This document shows, in pieces, positions 52,182-62,190 of a stretch of 64,000 nucleotides of DNA. The notes below the pieces were generated by a model that worked only from the letters and a program-made list of their open reading frames with translations, was not told the origin of the DNA and did no database searches. Within the stretch, counting starts at the first letter, position 1. Every line of letters begins with the position of its first letter. This DNA comes from Paraburkholderia sartisoli. GTDB lineage: Bacteria > Pseudomonadota > Gammaproteobacteria > Burkholderiales > Burkholderiaceae. The DNA lies in the NCBI RefSeq assembly GCF_900107685.1, contig NZ_FNRQ01000005.1, positions 310,001-374,000 of the forward strand. Reading direction: 5' to 3'. A program made the position numbers and the translations under genes.

Positions 52182-52507
52182 CATCGAACGCAGAATATTT
52201 CGCCCGCTATGAGGCGATCGCAGTGATTTCCGAACGGATGTTGATGGCAGCGCGCCACGCGCTCTGGAATGAACTCGTGGTGTTGCAGGAGGAATATCGT
52301 CGGCTTGTTGACAGGCTGAAGCACGCAGAAGAAGGCGTGAAGCTCGACGATGCGGAGCGCGCGCGTAAATACGAGCTGATCCGCCGCATCCTCGCCGACG
52401 ACGCCGCGATCCGCGATCTCGCAAACCCGCGCATGGCGAAGCTGTCGGCGCTGTTCGCCGCGAGCTGTCCGGCCAGCGTACTGAAGGAACTTTACCAGGC
52501 GCGCTGA
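52178..52507 (+). CDS. fliT: FliT, chaperone of filament cap protein
   Basis: 109 residues, all helical. Pattern YFARYEAIAVISERMLMAAR at the N-terminus and KYELIRRILADDAAIRDLANP fit the FliT family, chaperone of FliD and in some bacteria inhibitor of FlhDC. The TGA is in the loop of an intrinsic terminator. Confidence 0.85.
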   Translation: MTSNAEYFARYEAIAVISERMLMAARHALWNELVVLQEEYRRLVDRLKHAEEGVKLDDAERARKYELIRRILADDAAIRDLANPRMAKLSALFAASCPASVLKELYQAR

Positions 52508-52519
52508 GCGCGCTTTTTT
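52499..52519 (+). terminator. Intrinsic terminator overlapping the fliT stop codon
   Basis: GCGCGC (52499-52504), loop TGA (the stop codon, 52505-52507), GCGCGC (52508-52513), then TTTTTT. A ribosome reaching the stop would cover the hairpin, so termination could depend on fliT translation. Confidence 0.75.
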
Positions 52520-52592
52520 ATCGACCCGTACCGTCGTCGGGGCGCATGGCCGCCGATGACCCACGCGCCCGGGGCGCGCGAGAGGAATCGGC

Positions 52593-54080
52593 ATGAACGG
52601 AATCGACACGGCTGTGGCTTCGCTGCTGGCAAGCCGCGTCGACAGCCTTCTTTCGATCGGCTCGCGGGCCGACGTCGCCACGTCGCAGACGGGCGCGTCC
52701 GCGCTCGCCGTCGATACACCGGTTACGCCAGGCGGCGCGTTGCCCGCCCCTCCCGCCACCCCACCAGCTTCCGCGCAGACCGCGCTGTCCGCGGTCGCCC
52801 TCACGCTCGACGCGATCGCCCGCTCGGGCGGCGACGCGACGCCCGCTGTCGTCGGCCAGGTGCCGGTGTGGGCCGCCGCGCCCGCCATCGACGTCGCCAT
52901 CGAAGGCATGCCCTTGCCGCTGTTCGATACACCGGCAGGCTCGGCCCCGGGTTCGGCTTCGGCGGCAGCCGGCGGGGCCGCGCCGAATGCCGGCGCTGGC
53001 GCCGCGACGGGCGCCGCAGCGGCGAGCGTGGTCGCTTCGCCGTTGCCGGTTGCCGCGCTCGCCGCGGCGCTGGCGCGCACGGTGGCCGAAAGCGGCCTTT
53101 TCTATGAATCGCATCTGGCGCAGTGGCTCTCGGGGCAGCGCACGCCCGCGTCGCTCGCCGGCGAACCGCAGAACCGGCTCGCCGACGCGGCCGCCCAGCT
53201 TCCGCTCGACTGGAGCACGGACGGCGAAGCGTCCGCGCAGCCGTGGGCGTCCGGCGCCGCCGCACAGGCCCGCTCGACGGCCGCCACGCAGAACCCGAAC
53301 GCGTTCGCGGGCGGCGGCGCGGCCACGTCGCGCGGCGCGTCCGACGCTTCACAGACGCAGGCGGCCCGCTTTGTCGCGCTCGAACTCGCCGCCGACGACG
53401 CGTTCCCGGATTCGTCGCAGTCGCTGCGCTCGCTGCTGCATACGTCGCCCGGCGACGCCGCGTCCAGCGCGAATGCCGCCAGTACGTCGCAGCAACTGGC
53501 CGCATCGATTCATCCCGCGACGATTCCGCTCGTGCGCCAGCAGCTCGATCTGCTGGCGACCGGCCAGTTTCGCTGGACCGGCGAAGCGTGGCCGGGCGCG
53601 CGGCTCGACTGGACCATCGAGCAGGACGGCGACGAATGGCAACGCAGCGGCGGCGGCGCGGAAGGCGACGAGCCGTATCCGTGGCGCACGCGGCTCACGC
53701 TGTCGCTGCCTTCGCTTGGCACCATCGACGCCGACCTGACGTTGAACGGCACGCAACTGATGGTGCGGGTCCAGGCGAGCCCGAATGGCGCGACGCGCCT
53801 TGCCGCACAAGGCGAGCTGTTTCGCCAGCGCCTCGCGGCGGCGGGCATCGATCTCAGCGCGCTGTCGATCCGTGAGATCGGCGGCGGGGAAGCGGGCGGG
53901 CTGAACAGCAGCGGCGCCAGCGCCGCGCAGGCAACGAGCGCGTACGCGCGCTCGGCCGCGGCAGCCGGCGAGGCGGCCAGCGCGGCGGCGCGTGCCGCAG
54001 GGGCCGGTTCCGCTTCAGGCGCGGGCACGAGCCCACACGCCGCGCCGCCGGATGCGGGTTACGACTGGGATCTCGCATGA
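52593..54080 (+). CDS. Second FliK-like hook-length control domain protein
   Basis: 495 residues; AGAGGAAT before the ATG. Residues 1-290 are Ala/Ser/Thr/Pro-rich and without clear fold. The C-terminal Flg_hook-like domain runs about 300-430: FIPLV-like (TIPLVRQQLDLLATGQFRW), WRTRLTLSLPSLGTIDADLTLNG, and LFRQRLAAAGIDLSALSIREI. It ends in another Ala-rich tail. Distinct from the main fliK at 43923. Overlaps the FhlB gene by 4 nt (ATGA), so the two are expressed together, echoing the FliK-FlhB functional pair. Confidence 0.8.
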   Translation: MNGIDTAVASLLASRVDSLLSIGSRADVATSQTGASALAVDTPVTPGGALPAPPATPPASAQTALSAVALTLDAIARSGGDATPAVVGQVPVWAAAPAIDVAIEGMPLPLFDTPAGSAPGSASAAAGGAAPNAGAGAATGAAAASVVASPLPVAALAAALARTVAESGLFYESHLAQWLSGQRTPASLAGEPQNRLADAAAQLPLDWSTDGEASAQPWASGAAAQARSTAATQNPNAFAGGGAATSRGASDASQTQAARFVALELAADDAFPDSSQSLRSLLHTSPGDAASSANAASTSQQLAASIHPATIPLVRQQLDLLATGQFRWTGEAWPGARLDWTIEQDGDEWQRSGGGAEGDEPYPWRTRLTLSLPSLGTIDADLTLNGTQLMVRVQASPNGATRLAAQGELFRQRLAAAGIDLSALSIREIGGGEAGGLNSSGASAAQATSAYARSAAAAGEAASAAARAAGAGSASGAGTSPHAAPPDAGYDWDLA

Positions 54081-54406
54081 GCCGCACGCATCGCCGGAGC
54101 GCGGCGGCGCTGCGCTACGACGCCAACAGCGGCGACGCATCGCCGCGCGTGATCGCGAAGGGATACGGCCTCGTCGCCGAGATGATCGTGCAGCGCGCGA
54201 AGGAAGCCGGCCTGTATGTACACGAGGCGCCCGAAATGGTGTCGCTGCTGATGCAGGTCGACCTCGACACGCGCATTCCGCCGCAGCTGTACCAGGCCGT
54301 CGCGGAACTGCTCGCGTGGCTGCACCGCCTCGAAAGCGGCGCCGCCGACGACGCGCCCGGCACCGCTGTCGAGCCCACTTCGCCTGCGGACCGGGCCACC
54401 CGCTAG
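54077..54406 (+). CDS. fhlB: FhlB, stand-alone FlhB C-terminal-like protein
   Basis: 109 residues resembling only the cytoplasmic domain of FlhB after its cleavage site: ALRYDANSGDASPRVIAKG, AGLYVHEAPEMVSLLMQVDLDTRIP, LYQAVAELLAWLHRLE. No NPTH motif and no membrane segments. Such proteins can substitute for the FlhB C-terminal fragment in known cases. Coupled to the FliK-like gene upstream. Its 3' end overlaps the convergent aidB-like gene by 4 nt. Confidence 0.85.
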   Translation: MSRTHRRSAAALRYDANSGDASPRVIAKGYGLVAEMIVQRAKEAGLYVHEAPEMVSLLMQVDLDTRIPPQLYQAVAELLAWLHRLESGAADDAPGTAVEPTSPADRATR

Positions 54407-56082
54407 ATCTGGAATGCGCGGTCGATGATCGCCGCGTGATCGACGTCCGCCGGCAACGTGCCGTAGACGCGCCCGCTGTCGCCGCAACCGTCGGCGAGAC
54501 GCGTGGCGATGAACGCGTCGGCGATCGCGGCGGGCGCGTGCTGCACGAGGAGCGCCGCCTGCGCGACGAGCACGATCTGCTGCGCGATCCGGCGTGCGCT
54601 GGCTTCGCGCCGTTCCGGCGCCGCGCCCAGCGTCGCGACGAGCCGCTCCAGCGCCAACCCGAGCGCGGGGTGGCCGTGCTGCGCCGTCGCGCGCCATGCG
54701 GCCAGCAGCGCCTGCGCGGCGTCCGGCTCGCGTTCCAGCGCGCGCAGCACGTCGAGGCACATCACGTTGCCCGAGCCTTCCCAGATCGAGTTGACCGGCG
54801 CCTCGCGATAAAAGCGCGCCATCGGGCCTTCTTCGACGTAACCGTTACCGCCCCAGACTTCCATCGCCTCGCCGGTGAATTCGAGCGCGCGCTTGCAGAC
54901 CCAGAACTTCGCCGCCGGCGTGACGATGCGTCGCCACGCGCGTTCTTCGGGTGTGTCGTGCGTGTCCTCGAAGGCGCGGGCGAGGCGCATGAACAGCACC
55001 GTCGCCGCTTCGGATTCGAGCGCGAGATCGGCGAGCACGTTGCGCATCAGCGGCTGGTCGACGAGATGTTTGCCGAAGGCGCTGCGATGCCGCGCGTGGT
55101 GAATCGCCTGCACGAGCGCGGCGCGCATCAACGCGGCGCTGCCGATCACGCAGTCGAGCCGCGTGTAGTTCGCCATTTCGATGATGGTCGGCACGCCGCG
55201 TCCTTCGTCGCCGATCATGACGCCGTGGGCGTCGACGAATTCGACCTCGCTGCTCGCGTTCGAGCGGTTGCCGAGCTTGTCTTTCAGGCGCTGGATCTGC
55301 ACGGCGTTCCTGCTGCCGTCAGGGCGAAAACGCGGCACGTAGAAGCACGACAGGCCCGCGTGATCGTCGGTGCGCGCGAGGACGAGATGCGCGTCGCACT
55401 GCGGCGCGGAGAAAAACCATTTGTGGCCGACGAGCCGGTAAGCGGCGCCGCGGCCGGCGCCTCCCGGCTGCGCGAACGCGCGCGTCTGGTTGCTGCGCAC
55501 GTCCGAGCCGCCCTGTTTCTCGGTCATGCCCATGCCGATCATCATCGACTTCTTCTGCGCGAGCGGAAGGTCGCGCGGGTCGTGCTCGCGGGTATACAAC
55601 TGCTCGCGCAGCGTGTCGAAAAGCGCGGGCTCGCGTTGTAGCACGGGAATGCTGGCGAACGTCATCGTCACCGGGCACAGCGAGCCGGATTCGAACTGCG
55701 CGTGCAGAAAGTAACCGGCGCAGCGCGCGACCATCGCGCCTTTTCGCGGATCGGAAAACGGCAGCGCGTGCAGCCCTTCGCGACGCAGCAGCGTGAGCAG
55801 GCTGTGCCACGACGGATGAAATTCCAGCGCGTCGATGCGCTCACCGCACGGCGAAAACGTGAAGAGTTCGGGCGTGTGACGGTTCGCGGCTTCGGCGAGC
55901 GCGAGGACCTCGGGCGTGGACAACGCCGCGCCGTGACACCGCAGCGCATCGCGATGCCACGCGGCGCCTTCGCGATCGACGGCGGCCGTCAGCGCGGCGT
56001 CGCTCTCGAAGAGGTTGTAGTTTGCGAGCGGCGGGACCTGATTGGTCACGTCGTGGGTCTTGCCGAGGCTTTGCGGTTCCAT
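54403..56082 (-). CDS. aidB: AidB-like acyl-CoA dehydrogenase family protein
   Basis: 559 residues from the ATG at 56082 after GGAGA; a longer reading to 56157 lacks support. The N-terminal AidB signature (NQVPPLANYNLFESDAAL), GMGMTEKQGGSDV, YRLVGHKWFFSAPQCDAHLVLA, RLKDKLGNRSNASSEVEF and PVNSIWEGSGNVMCLDVLR all match E. coli AidB, a flavoprotein of the alkylation response that binds DNA and also has weak isovaleryl-CoA dehydrogenase activity. No ada or alkB nearby, so a metabolic role cannot be excluded. Confidence 0.88.
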   Translation of the reverse strand: MEPQSLGKTHDVTNQVPPLANYNLFESDAALTAAVDREGAAWHRDALRCHGAALSTPEVLALAEAANRHTPELFTFSPCGERIDALEFHPSWHSLLTLLRREGLHALPFSDPRKGAMVARCAGYFLHAQFESGSLCPVTMTFASIPVLQREPALFDTLREQLYTREHDPRDLPLAQKKSMMIGMGMTEKQGGSDVRSNQTRAFAQPGGAGRGAAYRLVGHKWFFSAPQCDAHLVLARTDDHAGLSCFYVPRFRPDGSRNAVQIQRLKDKLGNRSNASSEVEFVDAHGVMIGDEGRGVPTIIEMANYTRLDCVIGSAALMRAALVQAIHHARHRSAFGKHLVDQPLMRNVLADLALESEAATVLFMRLARAFEDTHDTPEERAWRRIVTPAAKFWVCKRALEFTGEAMEVWGGNGYVEEGPMARFYREAPVNSIWEGSGNVMCLDVLRALEREPDAAQALLAAWRATAQHGHPALGLALERLVATLGAAPERREASARRIAQQIVLVAQAALLVQHAPAAIADAFIATRLADGCGDSGRVYGTLPADVDHAAIIDRAFQI

Positions 56083-56415
56083 CTGCTGTCTCCGTTCACC
56101 GGATGCATGCCCGGGTCCGTTTCTGGATCGATGTTCGATCAATGCGCGCCTTGCCACGTTGCGGGAGGCGACGCATCGTTTGACGCGTTCGGATGCCGCG
56201 GCACCGCGCTGGCCCGCGTCGGCGGCCGCTTTTCATCATAGGAGCGCGGGCGGCGTTTCGTTTAGAGGGATCGCACCTCCTTACCTGGCGACGCGCAACT
56301 GCGTGCAACCATTATCGAGCGCGCCGGCCGTGATGACCAGCTAGCGCGCAGCCGGTTTCAGCGCGGCTGGCGGCCGCGCGGTGCAACGCGCAAGTGGCCG
56401 CCGCCGCGTGAAGTC
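56083..56415. other. Gap between the LysR gene and aidB
   Basis: 333 nt that should contain the aidB promoter (minus strand). I see no strong -35/-10, no clear terminator and no convincing ORF; only an imperfect GGCGGCC/GGCCGCC stem near 56368-56405. Confidence 0.4.
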
Positions 56416-57360
56416 TTATTCCGAAGGCGGCATGCGCGTGATCCCAGGCGTGGGCGCGTGGATGAAATCGTCGCCGTCCTGGCCGGGCAGGTTTTCGCGC
56501 GCCACTTCCAGCCACGCGCGCGCCGCGTGCGACAGATAACCGTCGCGCCGCCAGCCGATCGCCATTTCCCACACGATCTCCGGCGCCACCACGGGGCGGC
56601 AGCTGAACCGCGTCGAATCGAGCCGCTGACAATACGGCTGCGGCAGCAGCGCGATGCCGACGCCCGCCAGCACGAGCGCCGCCATGAAATCCCAGTGGCC
56701 GCTGCGCGCGACGATCGTCGGCGAGAAGCCCGCCTCGCGGCACGCGTTCAGCACGACGTCGTTCAACGCGAGGCTTTCGCCGTAGAACACGAACGGCTCC
56801 GCCGCGAGATCGGCGAGCGCCACCTGCTCGACGTCGTCCCAGCGTGAGCCGCGGCGCGTGACGAGCCACAGCAGCTGGCGCGTCATCGGCAGCACTTCCA
56901 CCCTGTCCGGATCGACGGGCAGCAGCACGCCGCCCAGTTCGAGTTCGCCCGACATCAGCGCCGATTCGATCCCGCGCGAGCCCTGTTCGAAGAGCTTCAG
57001 GTCGATCTTCGGATAGCGCTGCCGGAACGCCGCGATGGCCGGCGTGAAGAGCGAACCGCCCATCGGCGGAATGCCGATGGTCAGCTCGCCGCTGCCGAGC
57101 GTGCCGAGGTCGTTCAGCTCCGCCTGCAACTGCGCGTGCGCGGCGAGCACGTCCTGGCCGCGCTGATAGACGATGCGGCCGGCGTCGGTGAGCACCATCT
57201 GGCGGCCGTCGCGCAGCAGAAGCGGCGAGCCGATTTCGTCTTCCAGCGCCTTCACCATCTTGCTGATGGTCGGCTGCGTGACGAACATCTGCTCGGCCGC
57301 GACGGTGAAGCTCTGCTGCCGGACCACCTCCACGAAGTAGCGAAGCGCGCGCAATTCCAC
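56416..57360 (-). CDS. LysR-family regulator, divergent from lrgA/lrgB
   Basis: 314 residues from a GTG at 57360 behind GGAGA. N-terminal winged HTH (LRYFVEVVRQQSFTVAAEQM, TQPTISKMVKALEDEIG), then the effector-binding domain (GELTIGIPPMGG, LLPQPYCQ). Its divergent position before an LrgA/LrgB pair is the arrangement of CidR-like regulators, which in Gram-positive bacteria respond to acetate or pyruvate. The regulatory target is inferred from position and from the operator-like palindrome at 57376. Confidence 0.92.
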   Translation of the reverse strand: MELRALRYFVEVVRQQSFTVAAEQMFVTQPTISKMVKALEDEIGSPLLLRDGRQMVLTDAGRIVYQRGQDVLAAHAQLQAELNDLGTLGSGELTIGIPPMGGSLFTPAIAAFRQRYPKIDLKLFEQGSRGIESALMSGELELGGVLLPVDPDRVEVLPMTRQLLWLVTRRGSRWDDVEQVALADLAAEPFVFYGESLALNDVVLNACREAGFSPTIVARSGHWDFMAALVLAGVGIALLPQPYCQRLDSTRFSCRPVVAPEIVWEMAIGWRRDGYLSHAARAWLEVARENLPGQDGDDFIHAPTPGITRMPPSE

Positions 57361-57375
57361 GTTTTGAGTCTCCGA

Positions 57376-57390
57376 ATTCCAGATTGGAAT
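57376..57390. promoter_or_regulatory. LysR-type operator candidate
   Basis: ATTCCA, GAT, TGGAAT: perfect 6-bp arms, fitting the T-N11-A rule of LysR sites. It is in the 113-nt divergent region. A -10-like TATACT for the lrgA side is at 57436-57441. Confidence 0.55.
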
Positions 57391-57473
57391 GAAGTGGATG
57401 ATGTTAAGTCATTATATTTATGAATTCACGATCCCTATACTGACTTTCATCCAGAAGTCACCCAGGGATTGCC

Positions 57474-57938
57474 ATGATAACGACCACTTTTTCCACGCAA
57501 GCGCTGCCGGCCCGCGTCCGGCCTGTCGCGCGCTTCGCCCGGATTGCCGTGCAAAGCGCCGCGCTCGCCGTCGTATGGTATGTCGCCGATTTCATCGTGC
57601 GCCATCTTGGATTGCCGGTGCCCGGCGGCGTGGTCGGCCTTGTCGCGATGCTGGCGCTGCTGTTCAGCGGCGGCCTGCCGACGCGCTGGATCAAGTCCGG
57701 CGCCGACTGGCTCCTGTCCGACATGCTGCTCTTCTTCATTCCGGCGGCCGTCGCGGCCGTCCAGTACGGCGGCCTCTTCAGGGAGGACGGCTGGCGCCTC
57801 GCGCTCGTCGTCGTCGCGGGCACGTTGATGGTGATGGTGGCGGTCGCGTTCGCGGTGGAGCAGGCCGCGCGTCTCGAACGCCGTCTCGCGCTGCGTCGCG
57901 TGCGGGTGACGCGTCACGCCCACGCCGCGCGGGCGTGA
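57474..57938 (+). CDS. lrgA: CidA/LrgA family membrane protein
   Basis: 154 residues with four hydrophobic segments (IAVQSAALAVVWYVADFIV, PGGVVGLVAMLALLFSGG, WLLSDMLLFFIPAAVAAVQYGGLF, ALVVVAGTLMVMVAVAF). LPVPGGVVGL is the family motif. Holin-like or metabolite-export role; partner LrgB follows 82 nt later. Arg-rich C-terminal tail. Confidence 0.9.
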   Translation: MITTTFSTQALPARVRPVARFARIAVQSAALAVVWYVADFIVRHLGLPVPGGVVGLVAMLALLFSGGLPTRWIKSGADWLLSDMLLFFIPAAVAAVQYGGLFREDGWRLALVVVAGTLMVMVAVAFAVEQAARLERRLALRRVRVTRHAHAARA

Positions 57939-58020
57939 ACCCGACGCCGCGCGTTCATCTCGCTGAAATCGCACGCCTCGCCACAAGACCAGAACCCACG
58001 TCGAAAACGAAGCCGAAGCC

Positions 58021-58743
58021 ATGAACGCCTTCTACGCATCCCTCATCGCCGATGACGCCGCACGGCTCATCGCCGCCGGCTGCTTCGTGATGACCGTCGC
58101 GCTGTATTTCGCGTCGAAGTATCTGTACGCGCGCTTCAGGAGCCCCTGGCTCACGCCGCTCGTCGCGGTGCCGGTCGTGCTCGCCGTGATCGTGCTGGTC
58201 GCGCATATTCCGTATCCGGTGTACTTCCGGGACACGCGCTGGCTGATGTGGCTGCTCGGCCCGGCGACCGTCGCGTTCGCGGTGCCGATCTACGAGTATC
58301 GCGATCTGCTGAAGCGCCACTGGATTTCGCTCACCGTCGGCGTGACGGTCGGGATCGTCGTCGGGGTGGGCGGCTCGCTCGTGCTCGCGAAGCTGCTGCA
58401 TCTGTCCCCGGAACTGCAGCGCAGCCTGATGACCCGCTCGGTTTCCACGCCGTTCGCGCTCGCGGTGTCCGACAGGATCGGCGCGCCGAAAGACCTGACC
58501 GCGCTCTTCGTGATCGCGACGGGCGTGTGCGGCATGCTGTTCGGTGAGATCGTGCTGGCGCTCGTGCCGCTGCGCACGCGCACGGCGCGTGGCGCGCTGT
58601 TCGGCGCGGCCGCGCATGGTGTGGGCACGGCAAAGGCGCGCGAACTCGGCAGCGAAGAGGGCGTCGTCGCCAGCCTGACGATGATGATCGCGGGCGTCGT
58701 CATGGTGCTGCTGGCTCCGGCGCTCGGCGTTCTGCCTTTCTGA
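58021..58743 (+). CDS. lrgB: LrgB/CidB family membrane protein
   Basis: 240 residues with about seven hydrophobic segments. Family motifs: LLGPATVAFAVPIYE, SVTTPFAL-like (TRSVSTPFALAVSD), and GAAAHGVGTAKARELGSEEG. Forms a unit with LrgA; related pairs handle pyruvate or affect cell lysis. Ends shortly before a 30-nt palindrome. Confidence 0.93.
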   Translation: MNAFYASLIADDAARLIAAGCFVMTVALYFASKYLYARFRSPWLTPLVAVPVVLAVIVLVAHIPYPVYFRDTRWLMWLLGPATVAFAVPIYEYRDLLKRHWISLTVGVTVGIVVGVGGSLVLAKLLHLSPELQRSLMTRSVSTPFALAVSDRIGAPKDLTALFVIATGVCGMLFGEIVLALVPLRTRTARGALFGAAAHGVGTAKARELGSEEGVVASLTMMIAGVVMVLLAPALGVLPF

Positions 58744-58818
58744 CAGCACCGCCGTCATGACGGAGCGCCTGCTGTAATCCGGCGAAGCACGTGTACGCTG
58801 TTTCCCGTGGCAACGGGA

Positions 58819-58848
58819 CGAAATGCGCCCGGATCCGGGCGCATTTCG
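58819..58848. terminator. Thirty-nucleotide perfect palindrome after lrgB
   Basis: CGAAATGCGCCCGGA (58819-58833) is exactly complementary to the next 15 nt (58834-58848), followed by TT. Probably the lrgA-lrgB terminator, although the T-run is very short; a smaller CCCGT/ACGGG stem precedes it. Confidence 0.6.
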
Positions 58849-58888
58849 TTGATCCCTAATCCATCTCGATTTGCTACAATCGCCGTTC

Positions 58889-58957
58889 GTCTCCGAGGAG
58901 CGTTGCGACGGGTACCGCGAATCTGCATTCGCGAGTGGCCCGCCAGGCTCGGAGGCT
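58889..58957 (+). ncRNA. S-adenosylhomocysteine (SAH) riboswitch upstream of ahcY
   Basis: The conserved CTCCGAGGAGCGTTGCGACG at 58891-58910 and CCGCCAGGCTCGGAG at 58940-58954 match the SAH riboswitch core. P1 is CTCCGAG with CTCGGAG (7 bp); an inner hairpin is GCGAAT with ATTCGC (58917-58932). In known examples, SAH binding turns on ahcY. A -10-like TACAAT lies at 58875-58880, just before it. Confidence 0.93.
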
Positions 58958-59054
58958 TCAATCGGACGGCTAGAATGCGCCACGCGCCTTTTACCCACCG
59001 CATCGAACCGCGCTCACGTCAAATTTCTAGTCAATTTTTAGAAAGGAGGGCGTG

Positions 59055-60476
<1,422 letters not shown>

Positions 60477-60652
60477 GGCGGTCGCCTTCGTCCGCATGTC
60501 CGCATGTCCGCACGTAATGCGGCGTGGGCGAAGGTGCCGGTCCTCATGCGGTGAAGCAGGTGAATGCGGCGCGGTTTCCGTCCCGCGCCGCATTCATGTT
60601 GCGTTGCCCGCGTGGCCTCATTCCCGGACTTCACGCCCACAAGGAGCTTTAC

Positions 60653-61006
60653 ATGACTGTGCTGCTGACCTGGTTCGTTAATGCGCTTGCCCTGCTGATC
60701 ATCACGTATCTGGTGCCGTCGATTCACATCCGCAGTTTCGGCACCGCACTGATCGTCGCGCTGGTCCTCGGGCTCATCAACGCCGTGCTGCGGCCAGTGT
60801 TGATCCTGCTCACGCTGCCTGTCACGATTCTCACGCTCGGGCTCTTCATTCTGGTGGTCAATGCGCTGTGCTTCTGGCTGTGCGCGTCGCTGCTGAAGGG
60901 GTTCGAAGTGTCGGGTTTCTGGTCGGCGTTTTTCGGCTCGATCCTGTACAGCATTGTGTCGTGGCTGCTGTCCGCGCTCATTTTCGGCAATCGCAGCTTC
61001 GGCTGA
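60653..61006 (+). CDS. Small integral membrane protein (YvlD / phage-holin-4 family type)
   Basis: 117 residues from the ATG at 60653 (AAGGAG upstream). Four hydrophobic helices and the family pattern LGLINAVLRPVLILLTLPVTILTLGLFILVVNALCFW. Function not known. It sits between ahcY and metF in many related genomes, as here. Confidence 0.85.
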   Translation: MTVLLTWFVNALALLIITYLVPSIHIRSFGTALIVALVLGLINAVLRPVLILLTLPVTILTLGLFILVVNALCFWLCASLLKGFEVSGFWSAFFGSILYSIVSWLLSALIFGNRSFG

Positions 61007-61053
61007 CGCCTCGCCGCACTGCTCGCGCCCGTCAGGGCGAGGCATGGTGAATC

Positions 61054-61887
61054 ATGAACCCGATCGAACTCTCATTCGAATTCTTCCCGCCCAAAACGCA
61101 GGAAGGTGTCGACAAGCTGCGCGCCACGCGCGCGCAGCTCGCGCCGCTCAAGCCCAAGTTCGTGTCCTGCACGTTCGGCGCGGGCGGCTCGACACAGCAA
61201 GGCACGCTCGATACCGTGCTCGACATCGCGAAGGACGGCATCGAAGCCGCGCCTCATCTGTCGTGCATCGGATCGTCGAGGGAAAGCCTGCGCGCGATAC
61301 TCAATGAATACCGCTCGCACGGTATCCGTCACATCGTCGCGCTGCGCGGCGACCTGCCTTCGGGCATGGGCGCCGTCGGCGAGCTGCGTTACGCGTCGGA
61401 ACTGGTCGCGTTCATTCGCGCCGAAACCGGCGACTGGTTCAATATCGAAGTCGCCGCGTACCCGGAATATCACCCGCAATCGCGCTCGCCCAGCGCCGAT
61501 CTGGAAAACTTCGCGCGCAAGGTGAAAGCCGGCGCGAACTCGGCGATCACGCAGTATTTCTTCAACGCGGACGCGTATTTCCGTTTCGTCGACGATGCAA
61601 GGAAGCTCGGCGTCGATGTGCCGATCGTGCCGGGCATCATGCCGATCACGAACTTCTCGCAGCTGATGCGCTTCTCCGACATGTGCGGCGCGGAAGTGCC
61701 GCGCTGGGTCGCGCGGCGTCTGGAAAGCTTCGGCGACGATCGCGAATCGATCCGCGCGTTCGGCCTCGACGTGGTGACCGACCTGTGCCGGCGGCTCGTC
61801 GATGCGAACGTGCCGGGCCTGCACTTCTATACGCTGAACGGCGCGGCGGCGACCCGCAGTATCTGCGAGCGTCTCGGCGCGCGCTAG
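61054..61887 (+). CDS. metF: MetF, 5,10-methylenetetrahydrofolate reductase
   Basis: Reduces methylene-THF to methyl-THF, the methyl donor for methionine synthesis. 277 residues. N-terminal LSFEFFPPKTQEG, the FAD-site motif HIVALRGDLPSG, GCYPE-like AAYPEYHPQS, and GANSAITQYFFNADAYFRF with PGIMPITN all match. Thematic link with ahcY in the methionine cycle. Confidence 0.97.
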   Translation: MNPIELSFEFFPPKTQEGVDKLRATRAQLAPLKPKFVSCTFGAGGSTQQGTLDTVLDIAKDGIEAAPHLSCIGSSRESLRAILNEYRSHGIRHIVALRGDLPSGMGAVGELRYASELVAFIRAETGDWFNIEVAAYPEYHPQSRSPSADLENFARKVKAGANSAITQYFFNADAYFRFVDDARKLGVDVPIVPGIMPITNFSQLMRFSDMCGAEVPRWVARRLESFGDDRESIRAFGLDVVTDLCRRLVDANVPGLHFYTLNGAAATRSICERLGAR

Positions 61888-62190
61888 CTCAATCGCCGCG
61901 GCGCGCGAGCGCGCCCCGCAGCGATGCTGTCATGAGACGAACACGGTATCGGGTTCAGGATCGACCTGCATGTCCAGCGTCGTCGCCAGACAGAAGATGG
62001 AACAATCGCTGACGATCTGTCCGAAATCGTTCTGTAAGCAGGGCGGGCGCCTGCCGGCCGCGTTGGGGCAATTCACGTCAAACAGGTTTCCGATCGTACA
62101 CAACGGGAATTTCCTCCGCTTGTTCGGGCTGGCAAAGGTCAGTAATATCGCGCTACGCTGGCGCAAGCCGGCTCCGAACCTGGAGGAAAC
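61888..62190. other. Gap between metF and the substrate-binding protein gene
   Basis: 303 nt; the promoter of the transporter operon should lie here. I can name no clear hexamers. A minus-strand reading frame of 89 codons across it (61930-62199) has no ribosome site or domain and is not called. Confidence 0.4.

Noticed and set aside
60494..60517. Short repeat of GTCCGCAT after ahcY
   Set aside because: Two and a half copies of 8 bp only; no sign of function.
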